NCBI GenBank assembly: GCA_012960305.1
Contig: DUBM01000015.1
Span: forward strand, 1 to 64,000
From: Gammaproteobacteria bacterium
GTDB taxonomy: Bacteria > Pseudomonadota > Gammaproteobacteria > Pseudomonadales > Pseudohongiellaceae
DNA: 64,000 nucleotides
Reading direction: 5' to 3'
This document shows, piece by piece, positions 19,265 to 27,924 of the stretch (its first letter is position 1; every line of letters begins with the position of its first letter). The notes under the pieces are model-generated. The model had not been told where the DNA came from. It was given only the letters and a program-made list of their open reading frames with translations, and made no database searches. A program made the position numbers and the translations under genes.

Positions 19265-19915
19265 ATGGGAATAAGGACAATTGGAAATAAATTACTTTTT
19301 TTGCTGTGCGCATTAATTGTACTGCCTACTCTTGGCTATGCTCAGTCTAATAGAGACGGTGGCCCACCACTTGATTCAGAACGAATTCCCCGAGTTGAAA
19401 AGCCCTGGTCGGTTGCCGAAAGAGCAATCCTTGAGCCGCGAGAAAATAATGGCAGTGTGCTTGGCGTTTGGTCCACCTGTGCCCAAGCGCCGGACCTTTG
19501 CAATGCGTGGTTAGAGTTCACCGATTATTTGCTCCAGGACTCTTCTCTACCGACTCGAGATAGGGAATTGCTAATACTAAGAATTGGGTGGTTGAATGGT
19601 GGTGCCTATGAATGGGCAGCACATCGGAATCTTGCCTTGAGGGTTGGCATAACTGAAGCTGAGTTAGAAAACATTCTTGAAGGTCCAGATGCCAGTGGAT
19701 GGAGTGATTGGGATAGCACATTATTAAGGGCAGCGGATGAACTGCATAGTAATGCCTTGATTACTGATGTCACTTGGAACAAGTTAGCAGTACGCTATGA
19801 CAGGCGGCAAATGATGGAAGCAGTGTTTACCGTTGGCCAATACAACTTAGTGGCGATGTACCTGAATAGTTTAGGTGTTCAGTTTGAAGAAGGCTTTCAA
19901 GGATTTCCTTTATGA
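19265..19915 (+). CDS. Secreted carboxymuconolactone-decarboxylase-family protein
   Basis: The ATG at 19265 has GGAG upstream and begins a Sec signal ending LGYAQ. The mature chain has the CMD (PF02627-type) helical motif: RDRELLILRIGWLNGGAYEWAAHRNLALRVGITEAELENI, with the conserved Glu and His, and lacks the CxxC of AhpD peroxidases. Members act in protocatechuate breakdown or have unknown roles, and are normally cytoplasmic, so the signal peptide is notable. Its stop overlaps the start of the next gene by four bases (ATGA). Confidence 0.87.
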   Translation: MGIRTIGNKLLFLLCALIVLPTLGYAQSNRDGGPPLDSERIPRVEKPWSVAERAILEPRENNGSVLGVWSTCAQAPDLCNAWLEFTDYLLQDSSLPTRDRELLILRIGWLNGGAYEWAAHRNLALRVGITEAELENILEGPDASGWSDWDSTLLRAADELHSNALITDVTWNKLAVRYDRRQMMEAVFTVGQYNLVAMYLNSLGVQFEEGFQGFPL

Positions 19916-20430
19916 AACTTATAAAAAGAATATTCATATTTGTATTTTGTCTTTCATTGATTCCCATTGCTGCAGTCGCGACCGCCGGAGCAAAGGCAAG
20001 ATTCGATGATGGGCCAAATAGAGTGTTTTCCGGCGGTCCTTTGATTGCAGGAGACTTACATACTGGTCCTGAGCCGGATTGGAGTTTCGTTGAATCTATT
20101 CGCACTATCGAGATGCAACTTCTTGATCCGCCGTTGTCGAGACGTATTTGGACTGCCGAGTATGGTGGAAAAGTTTATGTTTGGTCCGGATACATGGGAA
20201 CAACTGTAGGGCGATTATGGAAACGCTGGCCAAGTCAAGCAGAACGTGATGGGCGCGCCGTCATTCGCATCAATGGTGTGCGTTATGAAAGAGAATTAAA
20301 ACGTATTAAATCTGGCGAGGTTCTCGAAGGTATTACAGCCGCAATTACTGCAAAATACCCATCGCAAACCACTCGAACGGCTGTAGAAGAGGGCGGGGTC
20401 TGGGTTTTCGAAATGGCACCTAGGAGTTAG
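19912..20430 (+). CDS. Secreted protein of unknown function, coupled to the CMD-like gene
   Basis: A Sec signal (MKLIKRIFIFVFCLSLIPIA, then AVATA) precedes about 150 residues. A block reading WTAEYGGKVYVWSGYMG, TTVGRLWKRWPSQAERDGRA and VIRINGVRYERELKRI looks like a small beta-barrel with basic residues, similar in feel to flavin- or F420-binding small barrels, but I cannot assign a family. The start overlaps the CMD gene by four bases and the next small gene follows within seven bases, so these three form a tight operon. Confidence 0.75.
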   Translation: MKLIKRIFIFVFCLSLIPIAAVATAGAKARFDDGPNRVFSGGPLIAGDLHTGPEPDWSFVESIRTIEMQLLDPPLSRRIWTAEYGGKVYVWSGYMGTTVGRLWKRWPSQAERDGRAVIRINGVRYERELKRIKSGEVLEGITAAITAKYPSQTTRTAVEEGGVWVFEMAPRS

Positions 20431-20436
20431 TTGATT

Positions 20437-20619
20437 ATGGATAAAATGAATTTAGAGAACTTCTACATTCGCATCTCTAAACTAAGAACGATGAAAAATT
20501 TTTACTGGTTTACCGCAGGAGCAGTTGTCCTTACTGTCCTTGCAGTTCTTTTTTTTCCTGGCGTTGAGGATTTCGTAGAGAGAACTTTTCAACGGTATCT
20601 CGGCCAAGCTGCCCGTTAG
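20437..20619 (+). CDS. Small single-helix membrane protein
   Basis: About 60 residues. A polar N-terminus (NLENFYIRISKLRTMKN) leads into one hydrophobic segment (FTAGAVVLTVLAVLFFPGV) and a basic C-terminus (ERTFQRYLGQAAR). It begins seven bases after the preceding stop, with AGGAG about ten bases before the ATG. I recognise no family. It could be a membrane anchor for the preceding unknown protein, which is speculation. Confidence 0.55.
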   Translation: MDKMNLENFYIRISKLRTMKNFYWFTAGAVVLTVLAVLFFPGVEDFVERTFQRYLGQAAR

Positions 20620-20674
20620 CAGCGAGGGCATTAGTCTGTTACTCCAATAGTTGAATGGCGCAGAGGTTCGTTGC

Positions 20675-21496
20675 ATGCAGGAAATAGACACAGGTACGCA
20701 AGAACTTCTTTGTAAAATCGTTGACCACGTAGCTGTGATCACTCTTAATAAGCCACATAAGAAAAATGCTCTCGGTGATATCCTAACACCGGCTTTGAGG
20801 CAGACACTTCTGGTTTTGTCAGATCATGATGAAGTAGGTTGCATCATGATCACTGGTGCGGGCAATGCTTTTTGTTCTGGCGGTGATGTTAGTCAAATGG
20901 ATGCGGGTCGAAAATCAAGGGCTGCATCTAAACCGCATTCGAAAGAAGAGAAAATCGAAAATCTATTAATTGCGCAAGAAACTCTCACGCAAAGAATATT
21001 TGAGCATCCGAAAATCACTGTTGCTGCCATTCCAGGGGCAGCCGCAGGGGCAGGGCTGTCCATCGCATTAGCATGTGATCTTAGGTTAATTTCAGAACAG
21101 GCTTTTATTACCACAGCTTTTGCTAGAGTCGGGCTAACAGGCGATTATGGGGCGAGTTGGTTTCTTCCCAGGCTAATCGGATTATCGAAGGCGAAGGAAT
21201 TATTTTATAGTTCTGATAGGGTTAGAGCTGACGAAGGGAAAGAGTTGGGTTTGTTTCATGAAGTCTATCCTCATGAATCGTTCCAAGAAAATGCGTTAAG
21301 CTACTGCAAAGCCATTGCTGCTGGGCCTTCTCTAGCTTTTAGTAGAATGAAAGAAAATTTGAACACTGGATTAAATCAATCTCTCAACGAAAGCCTAGCT
21401 TTAGAGGCTAGGAACATGGTTGAAAGTATGGGTTCTAGCGAGTCAAAGGAAGCCATCGCTGCATTCATGGAAAAGCGACCAGCAGTATTCAAATAA
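20675..21496 (+). CDS. Enoyl-CoA hydratase/isomerase family protein (PaaG-like)
   Basis: A crotonase-fold enzyme of about 273 residues. Oxyanion-hole segments are GNAFCSGGDVSQM and PGAAAGAGLSIALACDLRL. The later segment VGLTGDYGASWFLPRLIG has Asp where classical enoyl-CoA hydratases have the catalytic Glu, the pattern seen in PaaG-type isomerases and related enzymes. It would act on an acyl-CoA in the cytoplasm, in fatty acid or aromatic acid breakdown. The ATG at 20675 has AGAGG upstream. An acyl-CoA synthetase lies at 23688-25382, which would fit a shared pathway, but on the other strand. Confidence 0.9.
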   Translation: MQEIDTGTQELLCKIVDHVAVITLNKPHKKNALGDILTPALRQTLLVLSDHDEVGCIMITGAGNAFCSGGDVSQMDAGRKSRAASKPHSKEEKIENLLIAQETLTQRIFEHPKITVAAIPGAAAGAGLSIALACDLRLISEQAFITTAFARVGLTGDYGASWFLPRLIGLSKAKELFYSSDRVRADEGKELGLFHEVYPHESFQENALSYCKAIAAGPSLAFSRMKENLNTGLNQSLNESLALEARNMVESMGSSESKEAIAAFMEKRPAVFK

Positions 21497-21539
21497 ACGT
21501 ATTTAGGCTTGCCAGAATGCATTTTAAAGAAGAAGGCTT

Positions 21540-23489
21540 ATGAAAAAACGATTAATCCTTTGTGCTCTTTTTACATTTCTCTTTGCTTGTGCTCCCGAGG
21601 AGCCAGAAACACAAGCGAAAATGCTAGGGGAGTGGCGACATGCGGGCGCCAGTCATACTTCCTCCAAATACTCACCTTTAGATCAAATCGATAGGGGCAA
21701 TTTCGCTGACCTGGAAATTGCCTGGCGCTATCAATCGGCCGATCGTCGACTTCCTCAAGAGCTGGCTTATGCCACTGGGGACTATCGTGCAGTGCCTTTG
21801 GTTATCAATGGCACAATGTATACCAACACCAATCACGGTCAAGTGGTCGCCCTAAACCCATCCACCGGAGAAGAGCTTTGGATATTCGACCCCCAAAGCT
21901 ATATAGCAGGCCCACCGCTCTTTTCGCCTGCGCAGACGCGCGGTATTGAATATTGGACTGACGGAGATATTGAAAGGTTATTTCTAGCTACGCTCGGAAA
22001 ACAATTGGTGTCTATTGACATCGCCACAGGTCAACCTGATCCAAATTTCGGTGACAACGGCTTTGTAGATCTAAAGAATAATTTGGGTAGGCGTGAATTT
22101 GAAATGAATAATATTACTCACGGAGCTCCACCTATCGCCGTGGGTACTTCTGTGATAGTCGGATCAAAAATCTATGACTACACAATGCTGAACCGAAGCC
22201 CCCCTGGTCATGTTCGTGCCTATGATGTCTACACGGGTGAGTTTAAGTGGCGCTTTAATACCATCCCCCAAGAAGGTGAGGAATTTAATGAGACTTGGGA
22301 GGACGATTCCTGGAAAACCGTAGGCAATACCAATGTGTGGAGTTTCATGTCAGCTGATGACGAAGAGGGGCTCGTTTATTTGCCGGTGTCGACTCCAACG
22401 AATGACTACTGGGGTGGCAAAAGGCTAGGGGAAAATGTCTATGCTGAAAGCCTGGTGGTGTTGGATGCGGAAACTGGGGAAAAGGTTTGGCATTTTCAAA
22501 CCGTACATCATGGTCTTTGGGATTACGATATAGCCTCGGCGCCAAATTTGGTTGATATCGAAGTGAATGGTCGAGCCATCAAGGCGGTTGCCCAAGTATC
22601 TAAAACTGGCTTTACCTATGTTTTTGATCGCCTTACCGGAGAACCGGTCTGGCCTATCGAGGAGCTTCCGGTTCCTCCTAGTTCGGTGCCAGGCGAACGA
22701 GCCCATCCGACACAACCTCATCCTACTTGGCCATTGCCATTCGAACGTCAGGGTATGAGTAAAGATGACTTAATCGATTTCACTCCTGAGATTGCCGCAG
22801 TAGCGCAAAAGTTGGCTGAGGATTTTGTGATAGGGCCAATTTTTACTCCACCCATTGTTCAAGGTGCTAATGGTAAGAGAGCGACCATATTTTTGCCTGG
22901 CGCTGGAGGAGGTGCTAATTTTCCAGGAGCCAATGTGGATCCAGAAACCAATATTCTTTATATACCTTCGCACTCACGACCCTATGCGATGTCATTGGTG
23001 CAGCCACCGGCAGGCAGTTCTGATTGGCCTTATGTGATTCAAGTGCAGCGCAATGTGGGACCATTAGGTTTACCGCTAATAAAGCCACCTTATCGCCGTA
23101 TTACAGCCATTGATTTAGATACAGGGGAACATGTATGGCAGGTTCCTTTTGGCCGAGGGCCGGCCAATCATCCTGCGCTCGCACATCTAAATCTCCCGGA
23201 TCTTGGCAGTGTGTTCACCGATGTTTCCAGTGAAGGGGGCATACTGATCACTAAGACTTTGTTGATTTCCTTCCTCGCGCAGAAGGATGAGATTGATTCG
23301 GAGGCTCAAGGATCAATACTAGTAGCCCATGATAAAGCTACTGGTGCAAAAGTTGGGCAAGTGATGTTGGATCGCCGTTTACACGGACCAGTAATGACTT
23401 ATATGCATGCGGGGAAACAATATATTGCGGTAGCTGGCGGTGGCAGAGAAAACGATGCTGAGTTGATCAGTTTTGCGTTGCCAAACTGA
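21540..23489 (+). CDS. PQQ-dependent dehydrogenase lipoprotein, glucose-dehydrogenase type (paralogue of 4255-6258)
   Basis: The leader ends LFACAPEE, a lipobox, so this quinoprotein should be anchored by a lipid at Cys. The propeller opens GEWRHAGASHTSSKYSPLDQI and carries VHHGLWDYDIASAPNL (His323-His324), matching the related protein near the left end in every block, including PGAGGGANFPGANVDPETN. It also lacks the N-terminal membrane domain of Gcd. Two non-identical paralogues, one soluble and one lipid-anchored, suggest different substrates or electron acceptors. The ATG follows AAGAAGG. It is 43 bases downstream of the crotonase gene and may be co-transcribed. Confidence 0.88.
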   Translation: MKKRLILCALFTFLFACAPEEPETQAKMLGEWRHAGASHTSSKYSPLDQIDRGNFADLEIAWRYQSADRRLPQELAYATGDYRAVPLVINGTMYTNTNHGQVVALNPSTGEELWIFDPQSYIAGPPLFSPAQTRGIEYWTDGDIERLFLATLGKQLVSIDIATGQPDPNFGDNGFVDLKNNLGRREFEMNNITHGAPPIAVGTSVIVGSKIYDYTMLNRSPPGHVRAYDVYTGEFKWRFNTIPQEGEEFNETWEDDSWKTVGNTNVWSFMSADDEEGLVYLPVSTPTNDYWGGKRLGENVYAESLVVLDAETGEKVWHFQTVHHGLWDYDIASAPNLVDIEVNGRAIKAVAQVSKTGFTYVFDRLTGEPVWPIEELPVPPSSVPGERAHPTQPHPTWPLPFERQGMSKDDLIDFTPEIAAVAQKLAEDFVIGPIFTPPIVQGANGKRATIFLPGAGGGANFPGANVDPETNILYIPSHSRPYAMSLVQPPAGSSDWPYVIQVQRNVGPLGLPLIKPPYRRITAIDLDTGEHVWQVPFGRGPANHPALAHLNLPDLGSVFTDVSSEGGILITKTLLISFLAQKDEIDSEAQGSILVAHDKATGAKVGQVMLDRRLHGPVMTYMHAGKQYIAVAGGGRENDAELISFALPN

Positions 23490-23687
23490 TTGTAGAAAAA
23501 ATTCCTGATTAGGTATCTTTACTGTCATTTCTAAGGATTTTTGAGATTTTTCAGCCATTAATAAGACTTCTCAAACTTTCAGTTTTTCTATGTAGTCGAA
23601 GAATGTTCTTAGAATTTATTCGTTGGTCTGAAAGTCAATTAGGGTTCACAGTTACTGCAGAGAAAGTAAATTCCAGCGAATGAAAAA

Positions 23688-25382
23688 TTAGGCTGTTACA
23701 ATTTCAGTTAATCCTAATTCTTTGATACTCACTTCTCTCATTTTATATTTTTGTATTTTTCCGGTAACTGTCATCGGGAAATCGTCTCCAAAGCGCACAT
23801 AACGGGGTACTTTATAGTGAGCTATTTTCCCATGGCAAAATTCTTTTAGCTGATCTTCGTTAAGCTTGGCATTTTGTTTCAAACAAACCCAGGCAATAAT
23901 TTCCTCACCAAACTTGTCATCTGGGACGCCAGTGATTTGCACTGATTCAATGCTTGCATGAGTCATCAGAAACTCTTCGATCTCTCTGGGATAAACGTTC
24001 TCACCACCCCGAACAATCATGTCTTTAATTCTTCCTACAATGTTTACATAACCCTCAGTATCCATGATTGCTATATCGCCAGTGTGCATCCAACGATTAT
24101 TATCGATAGCGAGAGCTGTAGCTTCAGGATTCTGCCAGTATCCCAGCATTACAGAGTATCCGCGGGTGCACAATTCTCCCATGGTATCGATTGGACAGAT
24201 TTTGCCGGAATCAGTACCAATTATTTTTACTTCAACATGAGGGTGCACTTTTCCGACTGTGCTGACTTGTTTATCAAGGGGTGAGTCGGTACGAGTTTGA
24301 AAACTCACTGGGCTAGTTTCCGTCATACCATAGGCAATTTCTACTTCGGTCATATGCATTAACTCTTTTACTTGCTTCATTGTTTCAATCGGGCACGGGG
24401 CTCCAGCCATAATGCCAGTGCGCAAGGTAGTTAGGTCGTAACTTGAGAAATTAGCTAGCGCCAGCTCAGCGATAAACATAGTAGGAACGCCAAAGAGGGC
24501 GGTTGCTTTTTCGTCTTGCACTGCTTTGAGTACTGATTCAGCTTCGAAGCCTTCACTGGGATATATAAGGCATGCACCGTGCGTTAAACAACCTAAATTA
24601 GCCATCACCATACCGAAGCAATGATATAAGGGAACGGGAACGACCAAACGGTCGAGTTCGCTGAACTTCATTATTTCTGCAACAAAGTAGCCATTGTTCA
24701 AGATATTGTTATGGCTCAGCGTTGCGCCTTTGGGGAATCCAGTTGTACCACTTGTATATTGAATATTGATTGGTTCGTCGATGTCTTGTTGTGATTGACG
24801 GAATGCTAATTCCTCATCGCAAACTGTTTCTGCTCCCGTGAGAAAATATTCCCAATCGTAGATGCCGGTTTCTGTCGATTTGCTCATCGAAATAACAGTT
24901 TTTAACGCAGGAAAATTTTCCGAGTTTATCTGGCCTGCTTCACAAACTCTTAATTCAGGGCAGAGTTCGATTGCCATCGCTTCGTAATTGGAAGTTTTAA
25001 ATTGATTCTGTAGAACCAGCCCACGACAAGCAGATTGTTCCAGCACATAAGCCAATTCATGAACTCGGTAGGCTGGATTAATAGTTACCAGGATCAGGCC
25101 AGCTTTTGCCGTGGCATATTGAGTGATAAGCCATTCAATATTGTTTGGTGACCAGATACCAACACGATCGCCTTTCTGAAACCCAGAGCCGATAAAAGCT
25201 TTCGCCAGGTTATTTACTCGTGTTGCTAATTGTTGATAACTAAGCCGAATGCCTTGATAAGAGGATACAACAGCTTCACGTTCGCCAAACCGCAATACAA
25301 TGTCGTCAAACATTTGCGGGATAGGTTTTCCGAGGAGGGCTTTCTCGGAAGGCCCGTTAGCATAACTGACGGTGGAAGTCAT
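23688..25382 (-). CDS. AMP-forming acyl-CoA synthetase (fatty-acid-CoA ligase)
   Basis: A 564-residue ANL-superfamily enzyme. The phosphate-binding loop is [11 protein letters not shown] (residues 209-219); [10 protein letters not shown] and [11 protein letters not shown] are the A4/A5 motifs; [33 protein letters not shown] covers A7 and A8; and [12 protein letters not shown] near the C-terminus holds the A10 Lys. Overall it resembles medium-chain acyl-CoA synthetases of the ACSF2 type. It makes acyl-AMP then acyl-CoA in the cytoplasm. The start has AAGAGA upstream. The neighbouring region towards the DUF1080 gene carries repeated TGAAAGG sites that may control it. Confidence 0.93.
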   Translation of the reverse strand: MTSTVSYANGPSEKALLGKPIPQMFDDIVLRFGEREAVVSSYQGIRLSYQQLATRVNNLAKAFIGSGFQKGDRVGIWSPNNIEWLITQYATAKAGLILVTINPAYRVHELAYVLEQSACRGLVLQNQFKTSNYEAMAIELCPELRVCEAGQINSENFPALKTVISMSKSTETGIYDWEYFLTGAETVCDEELAFRQSQQDIDEPINIQYTSGTTGFPKGATLSHNNILNNGYFVAEIMKFSELDRLVVPVPLYHCFGMVMANLGCLTHGACLIYPSEGFEAESVLKAVQDEKATALFGVPTMFIAELALANFSSYDLTTLRTGIMAGAPCPIETMKQVKELMHMTEVEIAYGMTETSPVSFQTRTDSPLDKQVSTVGKVHPHVEVKIIGTDSGKICPIDTMGELCTRGYSVMLGYWQNPEATALAIDNNRWMHTGDIAIMDTEGYVNIVGRIKDMIVRGGENVYPREIEEFLMTHASIESVQITGVPDDKFGEEIIAWVCLKQNAKLNEDQLKEFCHGKIAHYKVPRYVRFGDDFPMTVTGKIQKYKMREVSIKELGLTEIVTA

Positions 25383-25423
25383 TTTGGAATCTCTTTTTGG
25401 GTATTGCCAAGCTAAATCGCGTC

Positions 25424-25560
25424 TGAAAGGTTTCGCATCCTTTCATCTAGGCAGTTTTAACGCTAAATGTAAAAGATTAAGACCGTTAATGAAACAGATT
25501 TCTGACAATGGTAATGTAGTTCAATAATGATTCTGCTATAGCTGTTTTTTGAAAGGATGC
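25424..25560. promoter_or_regulatory. Repeated TGAAAGG half-sites in the divergent promoter region
   Basis: TGAAAGG at 25424-25430 and its reverse complement CCTTTCA at 25439-25445 form an inverted repeat with eight bases between. The right arm extends to GCATCCTTTCA, whose exact reverse complement TGAAAGGATGC recurs at 25550-25560. Three half-sites between the acyl-CoA synthetase and the DUF1080 gene look like an operator system for an unknown regulator. Confidence 0.45.
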
Positions 25561-25729
25561 ATAATTCTTGACTTTTAGTTTCTAGCCTACCTAAATCTAG
25601 TTAATCGGCTAATTGCAATAAGTTCGTACATTCTCCCTAAATTTATTAATCCCGATTGGGTTTTAGGTGGCAGATCATATAAAAGTTCAAACAACAATGA
25701 GTACAATAACCCAAAACAGGATAATTAAA

Positions 25730-26326
25730 ATGAAATCACATTCGACAAAACTAACGATAGTCCCATTGTTTTTTCTTTGCTGGCTTGGATCAAGTACTTA
25801 CGCCGCTGACAATGGCTGGGTTACGCTAATTGATGGCACGGCAGGCATGGAAAATTTCACCATAGTCGGCGATGCTAATTGGTCAGCACAAAAGAGTGCG
25901 ATACAAGCTACTGAAGGCAGTGCTGCATCTTTTCTGTTAACCAAGCAAAGTTATAGCAATTTCTCTGTCAGAGTAGAATTTTGGGCTAGTGATGATGCTA
26001 ATAGCGGAATCTACTTGCGCTGTCAGGAGCCATCAAGAATCTCTGACCGAAACTGTTATGAGGCTAATGTGTTCGATCAACGGCCGGATCCATCTTTCGG
26101 CACAGGCGCGATTGTCCACATAGCTGCCGTAGATGAACCGAGACCAAAAGCTGGTGATAGATGGAATATCTACATTATGACTTTGCAAGGTGATCATCTG
26201 GTAGTTGAGCTTAATGGTAAGAAAACTGTAGATGTTCGTGATAGTCAGTTCGCTAGCGGTCCCTTTGCTTTGCAGTGGGGCAGAGGTGAATTACGCTTCC
26301 GCAAAGTTCAAGTTAAAGAGCTATAG
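25730..26326 (+). CDS. Secreted DUF1080 (3-keto-disaccharide hydrolase-like) protein
   Basis: The ATG at 25730 starts a Sec signal ending TYAAD; an upstream in-frame extension is leaderless and unlikely. The mature protein of about 175 residues is a concanavalin-like jelly roll of the DUF1080 family: WVTLIDGTAGMENF at the start, DDANSGIYLRCQEP in the middle and VELNGKKTVDVRDS near the end. Members are proposed to hydrolyse 3-keto-disaccharides or act as glycan-binding folds and are very common in Planctomycetes and Bacteroidetes. It lies 43 bases before a lipoprotein aldose epimerase, so a sugar-related operon is likely. Confidence 0.88.
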   Translation: MKSHSTKLTIVPLFFLCWLGSSTYAADNGWVTLIDGTAGMENFTIVGDANWSAQKSAIQATEGSAASFLLTKQSYSNFSVRVEFWASDDANSGIYLRCQEPSRISDRNCYEANVFDQRPDPSFGTGAIVHIAAVDEPRPKAGDRWNIYIMTLQGDHLVVELNGKKTVDVRDSQFASGPFALQWGRGELRFRKVQVKEL

Positions 26327-26369
26327 AATTTTAAATTATCTAATTTTTTATCGACGTTCGGATGATTAA

Positions 26370-27512
26370 ATGATCCAGTATCGCCTTCTCCTCCTTATGG
26401 TAGGAATTACAGTGTTGCTGCAGTCCTGTGGGACTGGCAGCAACTTTGAGCGGATATTAGAACGGCCATTTGGAAGTTTGGATGATGGGCGTGAAGTAAG
26501 AATATTTTCATTAAGAAACGCCCGTGGCACCGAAGTGGAAATTATGGACTTGGGTGCAATTATCGTAAGCCTGAACACAGTTGATGCTCATGGAAACATC
26601 TCTGATATCACCCTTGGCTACGACGAGCCTCAACAGTACCTTGACGCAAATGCTTATATGGGAGCAGTTGTGGGGAGGTATGGTAATCGCATCGCCGAAG
26701 GGAAATTTTCAATCGATGGTCAAGACTACACGCTCGCGTCTAATAACGGACCTAATGCCCTGCATGGTGGTATTGTTGGCTTCGATAAAAAGATGTGGAA
26801 GACCTCAATACATTCGGACAATAGCTCGGCCACAGTCAGTTTGGATCTCATTAGTGAGGACGGTGAGGAGGGTTATCCTGGAACGCTGTCTGCCAATGTC
26901 ACTTATACGCTCACAGACGGTAATAGATTAATAATTGACTACTCGGCTACTACCGATAAGGCCACGGTAATAAATTTGACTCAACATGCTTATTTTAATC
27001 TTGATGGGCACAATGCTGGGTCTATTCTCGAACATGAAGTATTAATTAATGCCGATCAATTTACACCTGCGAATATAGAATCTATTCCCACAGGAGAAAT
27101 AGCGTCTGTCGTAGGAACACCCTTTGACTTTCGTGTGGCAAAAAAAATTGGCCAAGATATTGAGTCCGATCATGAGCAAGTAGTTTTTGGCTCCGGCTTT
27201 GATCATAACTTTGTGCTGAATAAAACTGCTGGCAGTGAATTCGGTCTCGCGGCATCAGCATATTCAGCTAGAACAGGTCGGACACTTACTGCCTACACCG
27301 ATCAACCTGGCATGCAGTTTTATACTGGAAACTTTATGAATGGCAGGGTTGCAGGTAAAGATGGGGCTGATTATCAACGACGCAATGCATTTTGTTTCGA
27401 AACTCAACATTACCCCGATAGTCCCAACAAGGTTAATTTTCCTACTACTGTGCTACGACCGGGTGAGTTATATGCAACACAGACAATATTTGAATTCGGT
27501 ATTAAAAATTAA
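26370..27512 (+). CDS. galM: Aldose 1-epimerase (galactose mutarotase) lipoprotein
   Basis: A leader ending LLQSCGTG gives a lipobox. The mature chain is a complete GalM fold: GAVVGRYGNRIAEGKF, NGPNALHGG, NLTQHAYFNLDG (with a catalytic His), YTDQPGMQFYTGNF and CFETQHYPDSPN (with the catalytic Glu). It interconverts alpha and beta anomers of aldoses. A secreted mutarotase fits with periplasmic PQQ sugar oxidation, since such dehydrogenases prefer one anomer; that link is inference. It follows the DUF1080 gene by 43 bases. Confidence 0.92.
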   Translation: MIQYRLLLLMVGITVLLQSCGTGSNFERILERPFGSLDDGREVRIFSLRNARGTEVEIMDLGAIIVSLNTVDAHGNISDITLGYDEPQQYLDANAYMGAVVGRYGNRIAEGKFSIDGQDYTLASNNGPNALHGGIVGFDKKMWKTSIHSDNSSATVSLDLISEDGEEGYPGTLSANVTYTLTDGNRLIIDYSATTDKATVINLTQHAYFNLDGHNAGSILEHEVLINADQFTPANIESIPTGEIASVVGTPFDFRVAKKIGQDIESDHEQVVFGSGFDHNFVLNKTAGSEFGLAASAYSARTGRTLTAYTDQPGMQFYTGNFMNGRVAGKDGADYQRRNAFCFETQHYPDSPNKVNFPTTVLRPGELYATQTIFEFGIKN

Positions 27513-27542
27513 TTCCCACATCAGAAAATTACGTTTATCGGT

Positions 27543-27872
27543 TTACTTCCAGTCTGCCCCATCAAAATAACGTGTCCCTCTATGGCCTTTGCGAGGTATG
27601 GGCTTTAAGATCTTTTTTCCTGGGCAGGAAACCATTATTAGACTTCGGGGTCTGCCTGAATTTGGGTTTACTTTACCCCCAATGATGTCGGTAATGCATA
27701 GGCGACCTCTTAACTCATCATTAAAAATTGTGTAGACAAAATCTCCAATTTTTAATTTAGAAGGGTAGCCCGCCATGTGAAATTCAAATTCATCAAGCGA
27801 ACCATCATAGAAAGAATTAATTCCAGCCTCGCCCCGGGATGCAGGAATTGTTTTTGTGATACCGAAGCTCAT
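27543..27872 (-). CDS. Small protein of unknown function downstream of the DUF1501 gene
   Basis: A 109-residue soluble protein without leader. The central part (KLKIGDFVYTIFNDELRGR, then LCITDIIGGKVNPNSGRPRS) looks like a small beta-barrel of PUA/ASCH type, and the end is basic (PGKKILKPIPRKGHRG). That resemblance is weak. It lies 52 bases downstream of the DUF1501 gene on the same strand and may be the last gene of that operon. Confidence 0.6.
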   Translation of the reverse strand: MSFGITKTIPASRGEAGINSFYDGSLDEFEFHMAGYPSKLKIGDFVYTIFNDELRGRLCITDIIGGKVNPNSGRPRSLIMVSCPGKKILKPIPRKGHRGTRYFDGADWK

Positions 27873-27924
27873 TCTCTTACAGCCCCTTTGAGTTTGGTTA
27901 GTTAGATCAGATATATACAGTTGC

